A DNA stretch of 64,000 nucleotides from Furfurilactobacillus rossiae DSM 15814 (GTDB taxonomy: Bacteria; Bacillota; Bacilli; Lactobacillales; Lactobacillaceae): NCBI RefSeq assembly GCF_000428925.1, contig NZ_AUAW01000001.1, forward strand, positions 464,282-528,281, read 5' to 3'. The position numbers and the translations under genes were made by a program. Under the pieces are notes generated by a model, which saw only the letters and a program-made list of their open reading frames with translations, made no database searches and was not told where the DNA came from. Below, in pieces: positions 36,506 to 45,801 of the stretch. Every line of letters starts with the position of its first letter. The first letter of the stretch is position 1.

Positions 36506-37792
36506 CTATTTTAAATATGTCATTGGATTCATTAGTAAGTCGTCAATATCAACTACTTGTTTCACGTCTGAATCGGCCTTTACCAATTCTATTTTTCTAT
36601 CCGTGACTTCACGTTGTCCAACAACAGCATAATAACGGGCATTCTTCCGAATTGCTTCTTTGATTTGTGAACCAACCTTAATGCCTTGATAATCTTTATC
36701 AGCCGCTAAACCTTTCTGCCTCATACCGTTCAATAACTTAAACGCAAGATTGTCGCCATCCTCATCCGCCGATGCAAAGAAAATATCAGCTTGTGGTTGG
36801 GGAGCAAAGTTAGGATTCTCAGCTTTCAGCAACAGTAGCAAACGTTCTACTCCCATTCCGAAACCAATTCCACCCTCTTTAGGACCACCCAATTGCGAAA
36901 TCAGCCCATCATAACGACCACCACCACAAACTGTGACAAAACCACCACCAAATACCTTGGCATCTGACATAATTTCAAAGATAGTTTGTGTGTAATAGTC
37001 CAAACCTCGCACCATATCCGAGTCAATCTCATAATCAATGTTTAGTTCATCCAGAAGACTCTGGACCTGCTCAAAATAATTTCTTGAATAGTCACTCAAA
37101 GAATCTAAAATTGACGGCGCATTTGCAACAATCTTTTGATCAGCCTCATCCTTGCTGTCCAAGACCCTCAACGGATTTTTGTACAGACGCGTCTTTGAGT
37201 CATCACTTAGTTGATCATAAAATGGCTTCAAGTAATTAATCAACGACGCACGATAATTATCACGAGTTTCCTGATCTCCCAGAGAATTGATTACCAGTTT
37301 TAAGTCACTTACCCCAAGTGTCTTAAAGAACTGCAGTGCCATGGCAATAACCTCAACATCAATTTGCGGTGATTCGCTATTTAAAGCTTCACACCCAATC
37401 TGGTTAAACTGCCGTTGACGCCCTGATTGCGGTCGTTCATATCTAAACATTGGTCCCATGTAATACACTTTGTATGGTTTAGGATATTCGGGACCGAACA
37501 ACTTATTCTGCACATATGCACGAACTGTACCAGCAGTACCTTCTGGTCGTAAGGCAATTCTTCGTCCACCCTTGTCCTCAAAATCATACATTTGTTTCTC
37601 AACAATATCTGAAGTATCACCAACATTTCGAGCAAAAACATTGTAGTCTTCAAACATCGGGGTTCGAATACCCCGATATCCGTACTTCGGAAAGAGATCT
37701 CTGACAACACCTTCAAGTTTCTGCCAAGTTTCAATATCACCTGGTAAAATGTCTGCAGTGCCCTTTGGTCTTTGATAATCATATTCAGTCAT
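36506..37792 (-). CDS. hisS: Histidyl-tRNA synthetase
   Basis: A 428-residue class II synthetase with all expected motifs: RPKGTADILPGD, RPEGTAGTVR, MFRYERPQSGRQRQFNQIG, GLDYYTQTIFE, GGGRYDGL and GIGFGMGVERL, plus the anticodon-binding C-terminus. It is monocistronic, expressed behind a His-specific T-box, and is not followed by aspS as the housekeeping gene usually is. In lactic acid bacteria extra hisS copies are known next to histidine decarboxylase genes; here the neighbours are other decarboxylases. AGGGGAC lies before the ATG. Confidence 0.95.
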   Translation of the reverse strand: MTEYDYQRPKGTADILPGDIETWQKLEGVVRDLFPKYGYRGIRTPMFEDYNVFARNVGDTSDIVEKQMYDFEDKGGRRIALRPEGTAGTVRAYVQNKLFGPEYPKPYKVYYMGPMFRYERPQSGRQRQFNQIGCEALNSESPQIDVEVIAMALQFFKTLGVSDLKLVINSLGDQETRDNYRASLINYLKPFYDQLSDDSKTRLYKNPLRVLDSKDEADQKIVANAPSILDSLSDYSRNYFEQVQSLLDELNIDYEIDSDMVRGLDYYTQTIFEIMSDAKVFGGGFVTVCGGGRYDGLISQLGGPKEGGIGFGMGVERLLLLLKAENPNFAPQPQADIFFASADEDGDNLAFKLLNGMRQKGLAADKDYQGIKVGSQIKEAIRKNARYYAVVGQREVTDRKIELVKADSDVKQVVDIDDLLMNPMTYLK

Positions 37793-37825
37793 ATAAACGT
37801 CCCCTTTTCTGTATAAAAAGAAATA

Positions 37826-38100
37826 CGCCCTCCAAAGTTACATAATGTAACTTTGGAGGGCGTCAAAACGCTGTTCCACCTCAAATTCATAACAGTCTCA
37901 CAACTGTTACCTCAGTGAGTCTCAGATCGCGAGCTCCAAGACTCAAGATTGTTAACGCAATCACGCGAAACTTGCTACTCGAATGCTAATTGTCTTCGCA
38001 AATTTGGTTCGTAGATGTGTTTCACCTCAAACGCCAACTTTCACCACCGTTGGATCTCTAATACTTACAATGAAGCTTTTGCTCTACTCATAACCTCTGA
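37826..38100 (-). promoter_or_regulatory. T-box riboswitch (tRNA-His) controlling hisS
   Basis: On the minus strand this leader has the conserved GGTGGTGAAAGTTGGC-like stem I element, a GTAGA/TCTAC base helix, and a specifier CAC (His) at 38019-38017 within GTGAAACACATC. It also has the T-box GAGGTGGAACAGCG (37884-37869), and an 18-bp terminator stem beginning CGCCCTCCAAAG (37826-37862) followed by a T-rich run. Uncharged tRNA-His would favour antitermination. Confidence 0.93.
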
Positions 38101-38104
38101 CATC

Positions 38105-38132
38105 ATCGTATAACTATTTTTTGTAAAGTCAA
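38105..38132 (-). promoter_or_regulatory. Candidate promoter of the hisS leader
   Basis: TTGACT (38132-38127) and TACGAT (38110-38105) with 16-bp spacing on the minus strand, just after the S-component gene. Confidence 0.4.
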
Positions 38133-38162
38133 TACTTACGTCTTCTCATTTTTAAGGAATCA

Positions 38163-38669
38163 TTATCGCCGTAACAAGCCACCAATTTTATCATTCAGAA
38201 AAAAGGCAACAATCGCCCCAACCATGCCTTGAATTAAATTGGCAGGAATTCCAATTAGTCCCATTGAAATTCCATACAATAAACTGTCCGATCCAAAATA
38301 CCCACTAACCATAATCAGCGTTCCAATACATAGAACTAATGCTTGACCTGCTTTTCCTAAAAACTTAGCGGCCAACAGGCCAACGACGAGTCCTTCTATT
38401 CCATGAATTGCCAAAGAAAAAAACATATATTGGGCGTAACCGGACAGTAAATCTAATATAAAACCCGTTAGTGCACCTACTGTGGCCCCTTCTCGAGGTC
38501 CAAGACTCAACGCTGTTAAAAATATTCCAGCATCACATAGATTTACGTTCCCACGCGTTAGCGGGATGGGAATGAGAAAGATTCTACTAATAACCACAGT
38601 GACTGCCACCAACATCATGGTCAATGTCAGACGCCGTAGCTTTTGGTGCGACATAAACGAATCGTTCAT
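38163..38669 (-). CDS. ECF transporter S component (copy 2), substrate unknown
   Basis: 168 residues, the same length and helix pattern as the protein at 29047 and roughly half identical to it: LRRLTLTMMLVAVTVVISR, CDAGIFLTALSLGPREGATVG and a DLLSGYAQYMFF segment in common. It is the second gene of a UPF0340/S-component unit, 7 bp after copy 2 of UPF0340. The divergence from copy 1, against near identity of the partner gene, suggests a different substrate or a gene conversion restricted to UPF0340. Confidence 0.85.
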   Translation of the reverse strand: MNDSFMSHQKLRRLTLTMMLVAVTVVISRIFLIPIPLTRGNVNLCDAGIFLTALSLGPREGATVGALTGFILDLLSGYAQYMFFSLAIHGIEGLVVGLLAAKFLGKAGQALVLCIGTLIMVSGYFGSDSLLYGISMGLIGIPANLIQGMVGAIVAFFLNDKIGGLLRR

Positions 38670-38676
38670 TATCCAA

Positions 38677-39249
38677 TCACCGAATATCCTTCAAATTATC
38701 TTCAGTAAACGTATACCGAGCTCGTTCCCCACCAATCAGTTTAGGCCGAGATGAAAGGCCTACAACACGCGCTTCACCAACATCTCGATGAGTCAAGCGA
38801 ACCGGAATCTGCACAAACTTCACGTGCATCCCGATTTCCGTGCCACCAATATCAATGCCACCATCCGCAACGATATGTTCCACCTCGACTGGATCATCAA
38901 ACTGCTGGTAAGCAGCCACTTGCGTACCACCGCCGGCATGAATAGCGGGTTTAACCGAAACTATTTCGAACCCATGGCGTTCAGCTACCGCACGTTCGAG
39001 AACTAGTGCCCGGTTAATATGTTCACACCCTTGAACAGCTAGGTTCAGATGACGGGGTTTAAGAAATGATTGGACCGTTTCTACGACAGTTTTACCAACG
39101 TCTAAACTCGAATCTGTTCCTTTCCACTTACCTAAAATTTCACTGGTACTACAACCAACGACAAAAATTCCATTTTCCGGCAATGTAACTTTTTCAAAAT
39201 ATTCAGTTAAAAGCTCATTGAGGTCATTTTTTATAGTTTCTCTAGTCAT
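38677..39249 (-). CDS. UPF0340 family protein (YwlG-like), copy 2
   Basis: 190 residues, 185 of which are identical to copy 1 at 29566. The segments VVGCSTSEILGKWKG, QGCEHINRAL and IHAGGGTQVAAYQ are unchanged. DNA of the two copies is also similar, with scattered synonymous differences. Function unknown. It begins a unit with the S component downstream; the next gene upstream is a flavin-binding split-barrel protein on the same strand, 39 bp away. Confidence 0.92.
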   Translation of the reverse strand: MTRETIKNDLNELLTEYFEKVTLPENGIFVVGCSTSEILGKWKGTDSSLDVGKTVVETVQSFLKPRHLNLAVQGCEHINRALVLERAVAERHGFEIVSVKPAIHAGGGTQVAAYQQFDDPVEVEHIVADGGIDIGGTEIGMHVKFVQIPVRLTHRDVGEARVVGLSSRPKLIGGERARYTFTEDNLKDIR

Positions 39250-39288
39250 CTTTTAACTCCCTGTTTGGCATGGCATCTTAAGCATTAT

Positions 39289-39780
39289 CTACAGCTTAGG
39301 TTCAATATGTCCCTTTACCGTGTAGTTTTCAACAACAATTCTAAAGACACTGACAAAATCCAAAGTTTGTCTATCAATTTGTGACCATTCATGACCAGTT
39401 TCATGAACTAGTAACGTTTGTAAGGCCATCATTTTTTCGTCACGTGTCATTAATTGAACGGCCTGTCCATACCCGATAATACTTCTATACCAGTAAGAAT
39501 TATCGCTAGCTTCGGCGCTTTTGCTTGGCATCAGCGCGCCGCCATCATCTATTTCAAAGCCAACCTTGTCGTTGGCCTTTAATAAATCAAACTTTTTTCC
39601 CTGCGGTGCGCCGTGAAAGAACACACTGAGTTTGCCATCTTCATTCATCTTGTAACCATAATTTGTGGGCACCACATATGGAAAATCACCGTCGTTTAGT
39701 GCCAGGTGTAAAACGTGACTGTCCTTTAAAATTGAATCTATTAACCCTTGATCCACGATTTGCCGATCTTGTAACCGCAT
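39289..39780 (-). CDS. Pyridoxamine-phosphate-oxidase-fold flavin-binding protein (NimA-like)
   Basis: A 163-residue protein of the split-barrel flavin family that includes NimA nitroimidazole reductase and PNPOx-like proteins. Landmarks are PYVVPTNYGYKM, SVFFHGAPQGKKFDLLKAND, VGFEID and HETGHEWSQID. It is paralogous to the gene at 54293. It follows the MFS transporter by 10 bp, so both are probably one transcript. Whether it binds FMN, heme or another ligand is not readable. AAGGAGGAC precedes the ATG. Confidence 0.85.
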   Translation of the reverse strand: MRLQDRQIVDQGLIDSILKDSHVLHLALNDGDFPYVVPTNYGYKMNEDGKLSVFFHGAPQGKKFDLLKANDKVGFEIDDGGALMPSKSAEASDNSYWYRSIIGYGQAVQLMTRDEKMMALQTLLVHETGHEWSQIDRQTLDFVSVFRIVVENYTVKGHIEPKL

Positions 39781-39790
39781 AACGTCCTCC

Positions 39791-40969
39791 TTATTTCCTT
39801 TTAAAATTCAAAAGCAAAACTTCTGAAAATAATAGCAACAATATTGCCATCAAAAACAGTGTTTGGTAACCACCCTTCACAATGACCACTCCGCCTAAAG
39901 CGGGACCAACTGCTTTCCCAATAGACGAAAACACGTTCACTAGCCCCTGATTGCGTCCCTTAACTTTCACTGGCGAATTTTGATCCACAACAACTGGCGC
40001 AGCTGGCACAAAAAGCGCTTCACCAATTGTTAAAAATACGGCCGCCACTAATAACCACATTTTATTGGTACCAGAAATTAAACAACTAAACGAAAGCATC
40101 AAGAAGAAAATGCCAAATCTGGACTGCATAATTGATGTTTTAAAAAAGTGAGCGAATCGAAGTAAAAACACTTGAATAAGTGTGATTCCGATGCCATTAA
40201 TCACCCAGACGTGACTGTAAAACCCAGCAGAATAGCCCAAGCTTGTAAAATAGACGGAAAAATTGGTCATCCACTGTACATACACGATCCAAAATAAAAA
40301 TAAGGTGATAAAAATACGGATGATTACATCTCTTTTGAGGACCGTTTCGCCTTGACTGTCATCCTCCTGAACACTTACTTGATTGGCATTCTCTGCAACA
40401 TTGTGCTGACCCGTCCCTATTCCAATTAACGTTACAATTAATGCAATCACCGTTACTGTAGCCATCAACGTTTTAATTTCATTATGCCGATACAGTAATC
40501 CTAATGATCCGGATCCGGCTACTAATCCCAAATTGACGGCCAAATAAAGCAAATTAAAGTTTTTTCTCGAATCATTTTCCGGATTAGGCACTTGTAAATC
40601 ACTCACTAAAGCATATTGAACTGTTAAGCACCAACCTGTAATAAATCCAAATGGCACCAAAAATAATATAAAGGCAACTAACCCATCGCCAAACATTCCA
40701 ATAGAAGATACAGTCAGCAATAAATAAAAACCACTCATCAAAATCCTTTGATGAGACATCCGATCAAATAAGTATCCTGAAATTACGCTGCCGGCTGCAT
40801 TAGCCAAGGAGTAGCACATTAGTATGACACCTATTATTGGCAGAGATAAGCCGAAGGCGTCATGCATATATAAAGTGCTGACCGGCCAGATCATGCTATA
40901 AATAGCATTCACTAAGAATGCCATTATCATAATACGGTTGATCTGTAACTTGGCCGCCAATTTATTCAC
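39791..40969 (-). CDS. Major facilitator superfamily transporter
   Basis: A 392-residue protein with about 12 hydrophobic helices and the MFS loop SGYLFDRMSHQR between helices 2 and 3. It resembles drug- or sugar-type efflux permeases; the substrate is not evident. It heads a two-gene unit with the NimA-like protein, so export of a toxic compound together with its reduction is a possible theme. AGGAGTG lies before the ATG. Confidence 0.88.
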   Translation of the reverse strand: MNKLAAKLQINRIMIMAFLVNAIYSMIWPVSTLYMHDAFGLSLPIIGVILMCYSLANAAGSVISGYLFDRMSHQRILMSGFYLLLTVSSIGMFGDGLVAFILFLVPFGFITGWCLTVQYALVSDLQVPNPENDSRKNFNLLYLAVNLGLVAGSGSLGLLYRHNEIKTLMATVTVIALIVTLIGIGTGQHNVAENANQVSVQEDDSQGETVLKRDVIIRIFITLFLFWIVYVQWMTNFSVYFTSLGYSAGFYSHVWVINGIGITLIQVFLLRFAHFFKTSIMQSRFGIFFLMLSFSCLISGTNKMWLLVAAVFLTIGEALFVPAAPVVVDQNSPVKVKGRNQGLVNVFSSIGKAVGPALGGVVIVKGGYQTLFLMAILLLLFSEVLLLNFKRK

Positions 40970-41055
40970 TCCTCAACTATCTTCAAAATCGATTGCTACA
41001 CGTCCATATTACCAAAATCAATTGCGGAACTTTAAGCACGAATTACACAAGCGGT

Positions 41056-41212
41056 TGTGACATAAGTTCATTTGGAACGAATAATAATGTAAGCAATATT
41101 GTGCACCCAAATTTCTGAGCATTCCGCTTAACCCAAAACTGACCCATTCCCAGGGTTCGGGAATGGGTCAGTTCTACGTTAATGCTTATTCTCAAATCGG
41201 ACTTATGTCACA
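41056..41212. repeat. 157-bp element with terminal and central inverted repeats
   Basis: TGTGACATAAGT at the left end (41056-41067) is repeated in inverted form at the right end (41201-41212). In the middle AACTGACCCATTCC and GGAATGGGTCAGTT (41137-41173) form a perfect 14-bp stem with a 9-nt loop. The central hairpin could also act as a poor terminator for the kinase gene. Confidence 0.55.
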
Positions 41213-41227
41213 GCTCCTTCAACAAGG

Positions 41228-42025
41228 CTATGACCAAAAATTAATCGATTCAATCGAATCGCCAACTTGTAGAACATTTCGGGTCGCGTCAGTGATAAAT
41301 TCCTTAGCTGTCCGAATTGCATTCTCCGTTTTCTGTCCGTTTGCTAGTTCTGCCGTAATGCATGCAGACAAAGCATCATCCTTACCAGATGGTTGTGGAA
41401 AAGGTGCGTGTTTATCTGTTAGCCAAAAATCATCGCCATCTTCAAGCAATACATAATCACGAATGTTATCCCGACCTTGATGTTCGTTACTTCCCTTAAT
41501 AAGAACATTCTGAACACCGATACCGCGAAGTTCATTCGCTGCGTGAATCACATCATCATCTGATGTAATTTCAAAGCCAACTATTTTTTCGGCTTCTTCA
41601 ATTGTTGGCGTAATAACATTGGCTAAGGGAATCAAATCAGTCACATACTTTGAGAAAGCTGTGTCGTCCAAAATAGGTGAACCAGTTTCATCAAACAATA
41701 TTGGATCTAAAACAACCGGACCGACACTTTGATTCCGACATGCTTGTTCAACTGCCGTAATTAAATCCAAATTAGGCAAATACCCAACTTTGCAGCTAGA
41801 GATATGCAGACCATTTAAAATCGAACCAAATTGACGATCAACTGAAGTTGCCGACAACACAATGCCATCTTTCGATGACATTTCACCATCGCTAAAAATC
41901 GAGGTCAAAACTGTGACGCCATAAACACGTTTCACTGAAAAGGTGTTTAAGTCCGCTTGTAAATAGCGATTGCCCATTGAATATAGCCCGTTTACAGTTA
42001 AAGCCAACGGTATGCTTTCATCCAT
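41228..42025 (-). CDS. PfkB/ribokinase-like pyridoxal or hydroxymethylpyrimidine kinase, atypical motif
   Basis: A 265-residue protein resembling the ThiD/PdxK kinases (QADLNTFSVKRVYGVTVLTS and VVLDPIL are typical). The C-terminal anion-hole motif, normally GTGD or GAGC, reads SGKDDALSA (213-221); the glycine following the threonine position is replaced, although the aspartate is kept. It may phosphorylate pyridoxal, a pyrimidine, or have lost activity. It is on the same strand as potE and speF, about 98 bp downstream of potE. Confidence 0.78.
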   Translation of the reverse strand: MDESIPLALTVNGLYSMGNRYLQADLNTFSVKRVYGVTVLTSIFSDGEMSSKDGIVLSATSVDRQFGSILNGLHISSCKVGYLPNLDLITAVEQACRNQSVGPVVLDPILFDETGSPILDDTAFSKYVTDLIPLANVITPTIEEAEKIVGFEITSDDDVIHAANELRGIGVQNVLIKGSNEHQGRDNIRDYVLLEDGDDFWLTDKHAPFPQPSGKDDALSACITAELANGQKTENAIRTAKEFITDATRNVLQVGDSIESINFWS

Positions 42026-42122
42026 TTACTCACCCTCATTCAGCCTCAACTTAGTTTTTTGCCGAAGAACCAAAGCGCGAATTGCTTTTTTCGCACTACT
42101 TTATTCAATCGAGGATGCGTCA

Positions 42123-43439
42123 TCAATTCGTAGTCTTGGACAAATCAAATTTATGTGACACAAATCCGTACAAGGTCCAACCTGCAAATGTCACAAGTGC
42201 ACCGTATGCAAGTTCTTCAAAGCCGACTGCGTACAGTGCATAGAGACTGTAGAGCGATGCAATCGTAGCAATGATATTTGTCGTGCGTCGTGCAGATGCC
42301 GATACCTTGGCATCGAGTTGCATTGTTTTAAGCGCACCCATTGATAGCAAGTATGGAATAACATTTGTCACCACCGCCAAATTTACTAGAATTGTGAACT
42401 GTTTTGACAGGGATGGGCTGATCGTCATAAGAGCCAATAAAGACTGCAAAACAGTAATAATAATCATACCAATAATAGGTGTACCATTGGCAATTGTTTT
42501 CCCAAATATTTTCGGGAAATACCCTTCATGTGCGGAACTACGAAAGACTTCAGCGATAGTAAATTGCCAACCCAATAATGATCCAAAACATGAAATAATC
42601 ATCAATCCCATAACGATATTTCCGACCATCGGTGTAAACATCTGACTGAAGGCCACCCCAAACGGTGCATTTGATGCGGCTAACTTAGCGTTAGGCACAA
42701 TCCCCTGCATAACGTTTGTCGAAACGATATACATTACGGCTGCCCCAATGGTTCCACCTAAAACAGCAATGGGAACATTTTTCTTAGGATTTTCAACAGA
42801 ATCCATATTTGCCGAAGCTGATTCCAGGCCTAAAAATGCCCACAATGTAATCGAAATTGAATTACTAATCCCCTTAAAGAATCCCATATTGTGTGGATTC
42901 CAAGATGCTGCATAAAGGTGGCCACTAAAGAAGAACCAGCCTGCTAGTGAAATAACGACAACCGGAATGATAACGCCCCAAACAGTGAAGGTACTGATTT
43001 GTCCAGTAATTCTTGCACCACCGAAGTTCATAACCGTAGCCAACCAAAGCGTAAAAATTGTGGCCAAAGCAACGCCAACTGGTGACATGTGTAAATGGAA
43101 TAAGACATCAAAGTAACCAACCGCAGAAATTGCAATCGCTGCATTAGCAATCACAAGTGAAACACCGTACGTATAGTTAGCCATGAACGATCCTGCTTTA
43201 CCGTAAGAATACTGAGCATAACCGCCCATACCACCAGAGTTTCTGGTATACATCCCTGCTCTCGAGAAAGCATAGGCTAAACACATTGCACCACCAGCTG
43301 TGACAATCCAAGATAATATCGACATCGTACCAACCTGCGCTAAATTGGTTGGCAGCATGATAATTCCTGAACCCATCATGTTAATGGCCGTAATAATCGT
43401 GAGCTGAACCACACTCATCTTTTTCTTTTCCTGGGCCAT
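42123..43439 (-). CDS. potE: Putrescine-ornithine antiporter
   Basis: The 438-residue APC transporter is strongly similar over its whole length to PotE of Enterobacteria: MSVVQLTIITAINMMGSGII, YSYGKAGSFMANYTYGVSL, FGGARITGQIS, and SCFGSLLGWQFTIAEVF. It exchanges ornithine outside for putrescine inside, completing the acid-tolerance cycle with SpeF upstream. ATG 43439 has AGAGG upstream; longer in-frame starts are not supported. A terminator hairpin lies between speF and potE. Confidence 0.96.
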   Translation of the reverse strand: MAQEKKKMSVVQLTIITAINMMGSGIIMLPTNLAQVGTMSILSWIVTAGGAMCLAYAFSRAGMYTRNSGGMGGYAQYSYGKAGSFMANYTYGVSLVIANAAIAISAVGYFDVLFHLHMSPVGVALATIFTLWLATVMNFGGARITGQISTFTVWGVIIPVVVISLAGWFFFSGHLYAASWNPHNMGFFKGISNSISITLWAFLGLESASANMDSVENPKKNVPIAVLGGTIGAAVMYIVSTNVMQGIVPNAKLAASNAPFGVAFSQMFTPMVGNIVMGLMIISCFGSLLGWQFTIAEVFRSSAHEGYFPKIFGKTIANGTPIIGMIIITVLQSLLALMTISPSLSKQFTILVNLAVVTNVIPYLLSMGALKTMQLDAKVSASARRTTNIIATIASLYSLYALYAVGFEELAYGALVTFAGWTLYGFVSHKFDLSKTTN

Positions 43440-43471
43440 GATTTTACCTCTATCCGTTTTTCTAAAATTTA

Positions 43472-43507
43472 TAAAAAAAACGTGGTAGACATGACGTCCA
43501 CCACGTT
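43472..43507 (-). terminator. Intrinsic terminator between speF and potE
   Basis: On the minus strand AACGTGGT and ACCACGTT, with GGAC/GTCT inside, form a stem followed by TTTTTTTT, 8 bp after the speF stop. It may lower potE expression. Confidence 0.85.
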
Positions 43508-43515
43508 GAATGGAA

Positions 43516-45693
43516 CTACTCACCCTTGTTTTCTGACTTAGGATCGTAGACATACCCGTATGCAGTAGTCTGTCCATTTTCATTCTCGAAATAGACACCT
43601 TGAATTTCAGGCGCAAATCCTGGGAAACGGTTAATCCCTTCCTCCAAGATTAAGAAGTAGGTTTGAGCAACCTTGCTCCATTTTTCACCTGGGACAACAC
43701 AGAAAATGCCAGGTGGGTATGGAAGTGCACCTTCTAAGGCGACTTCACCTTCAATATCTTTCAACGGTACAAGCTTGGCGTTATTGTGCAGCAACTCAAC
43801 GTTTGCTTCATATGGCGTCATTGCCTGTTCAGGGAAGTAATCGGCCAAGAACATCTCTTTTTGATATTCTTTAGCATTGTTTCCCTTATAGAAGTCATGT
43901 AACTCTTGGCACAGTTGACGAATCGTGTAACCCGCGTAACGATCTTTGTGTTGTGCACACAGGTTTGGAAGCACATCTTCCAATGGCGCATCAGCCTTAA
44001 CAAGTGATTCAAACTTAACGATTTGAGATACTAAGTTATTCATCTTGGCTGGTGTCTCTGCTGGCGTCATCAAGAACAAAATAGAATTCAAATCGTTCTT
44101 TTCAGGAATAATTCCGTGTTCACGCAAGTAGTTAGCTAAGATTGTTGCCGGAATACCAAAGTCTTCATATTCACCCGTTTGGACATTAATACCAGGCGTT
44201 GTTAACATAAATTTGTTTGGATCAACAAAGTATTGATCATCCTCATAGCCATCGAAAGCATGCCATTTTGCACCCTTTTCAAATCGCCAATAATCAATGT
44301 TGCTGACAATTTCTTCAGTGTCAGCATCTTCCCAGTTTTTACCATTTACAACTGGTGGCACAAACGGACGAATCATTGTGGCATTCTTCATCAAGTTTTT
44401 ACGTGCATTTACTGAAGTGATTAAAGCATCACGCCATAACTTTTTACCGGCTTCGCCTTCTTGCATCTTGGCGTTAACATCCAAGGTTGCAAACAATGGG
44501 TAGAACGGGGATGTTGAAGCATATTGCATATAAGCGTTGTTGAATCGTTTGTGATCGATGTAACGCTTTTGCCCCTTAATGTGTGCGTCTTTTTTATGAA
44601 TTTGTGATGCTTGAGAAAAACCAGCTTGTTGCTTATGCGTTGATTGAGTAACCAAAATACCCGGATCTTCAGGTCCCAGATCAAGTAACAATGGTGAAGA
44701 ATCACGCATCATTGGAATAAATTGCTCATAACCGACCCATGCAGAGTCAAAAAGAATGTAGTCACACAAGTGACCAATGCGTTCAACAACTTGTTTGGCA
44801 TTATAAATAGTGCCGTCATAAGTACCTAACTGAATAACGGCTAATCGGAATGGCCGTTTTTGCTTAGCCTTTTCTGGATCCACTTTTGCAGCCTGTTTAC
44901 GGATATAATCCTCGTCAAAATCGCGGGAATAAATACCACCGATAAAACCGTATGGGTCTCGTGAAGTTTCTAAGTAAACTGGGCGGCCGCCGTCTTTAAC
45001 CAATGCCGCGTTGTAGACAGACTTATGATTATTTCGATCAAATAAAACTAAATCATCTGGAGCAACGGCGGCGGTGATGGCAATATTATTTGAGGTCGTC
45101 GTTCCGTTCATAACGAAGTACGTCTTATCAGCATTAAATACTTGTGCCGCATGTTTTTCGGCGTCCATCGCTGGGCCTTCATGAATTAACAAGTCACCGA
45201 GATCAACATCAGCATTACAGATATCTGAACGAAAGACATTTTCGCCAAAGAAATCATAGAACTGACGACCTGCTGGATGCTTACGGAAATACTGACCACC
45301 CTGGTGTCCAGGACAGTCAAATTGAATGTTCCCACGTTCAACGTAAGCCTTTAATTCTTTGAAGAATGGTGGTAAAACGCCATCTTCATATTTTGAGGCA
45401 GCTGCCTCAATTTCACGGTTATACAACTGATGGTCATATTGATTTTTGAGATCCAAAATGTGATAGATCTTTTCCATCGTAGAACCGTCAATCTTGGAAC
45501 TGTCATCAGAAATGACAAAAACGGGAATCCCAAATTTTGTTGCATTTGCCGCTTCAACAACAGATGTATCTTCATCCATGACCACTACAGCCGCGACGTC
45601 AACAAAGTCAGTTTCTGTTGCAGACACAATTTCTCGGTCTGTTTCAAAAAAGTTCATGGCCTTTTCCGTTGACGCAATTTTGAGCTTATCCAT
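43516..45693 (-). CDS. speF: Ornithine decarboxylase (SpeF type)
   Basis: This 725-residue PLP enzyme converts ornithine to putrescine and CO2, consuming a proton. It carries FDCPGHQGGQ, RSDICNADVDLGDLLIHEG, DSAWVGYEQF, the PLP-lysine about K354 in STHKQQAGFSQAS, and C-terminal LPYPPGIFCVVPGE. Similarity to SpeF of Enterobacteria and to the ornithine decarboxylase of Lactobacillus saerimneri 30a is strong throughout. ATG at 45693 has AGGAGG. It forms a unit with potE. Confidence 0.96.
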   Translation of the reverse strand: MDKLKIASTEKAMNFFETDREIVSATETDFVDVAAVVVMDEDTSVVEAANATKFGIPVFVISDDSSKIDGSTMEKIYHILDLKNQYDHQLYNREIEAAASKYEDGVLPPFFKELKAYVERGNIQFDCPGHQGGQYFRKHPAGRQFYDFFGENVFRSDICNADVDLGDLLIHEGPAMDAEKHAAQVFNADKTYFVMNGTTTSNNIAITAAVAPDDLVLFDRNNHKSVYNAALVKDGGRPVYLETSRDPYGFIGGIYSRDFDEDYIRKQAAKVDPEKAKQKRPFRLAVIQLGTYDGTIYNAKQVVERIGHLCDYILFDSAWVGYEQFIPMMRDSSPLLLDLGPEDPGILVTQSTHKQQAGFSQASQIHKKDAHIKGQKRYIDHKRFNNAYMQYASTSPFYPLFATLDVNAKMQEGEAGKKLWRDALITSVNARKNLMKNATMIRPFVPPVVNGKNWEDADTEEIVSNIDYWRFEKGAKWHAFDGYEDDQYFVDPNKFMLTTPGINVQTGEYEDFGIPATILANYLREHGIIPEKNDLNSILFLMTPAETPAKMNNLVSQIVKFESLVKADAPLEDVLPNLCAQHKDRYAGYTIRQLCQELHDFYKGNNAKEYQKEMFLADYFPEQAMTPYEANVELLHNNAKLVPLKDIEGEVALEGALPYPPGIFCVVPGEKWSKVAQTYFLILEEGINRFPGFAPEIQGVYFENENGQTTAYGYVYDPKSENKGE

Positions 45694-45787
45694 GTCGTAC
45701 CTCCTAAAAATATTGTTGGTAAAGAACAAGTAAAACTTGCCACGGCTATATTTTTACTACCCGTTTTTTGCATTTACAATGCAATTT

Positions 45788-45801
45788 TGTAAACGTTTTC
45801 T
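45788..45801. promoter_or_regulatory. Candidate LacI/CcpA operator upstream of speF
   Basis: TGTAAACGTTTTCT matches the cre consensus except for the last base; the adjacent LacI-type gene could encode its binder. Confidence 0.55.

Noticed and set aside
43440..43616. Longer N-terminus for PotE
   Set aside because: The extension crosses the speF-potE terminator and lacks a ribosome binding site; alignment with PotE begins at MAQEKKK.
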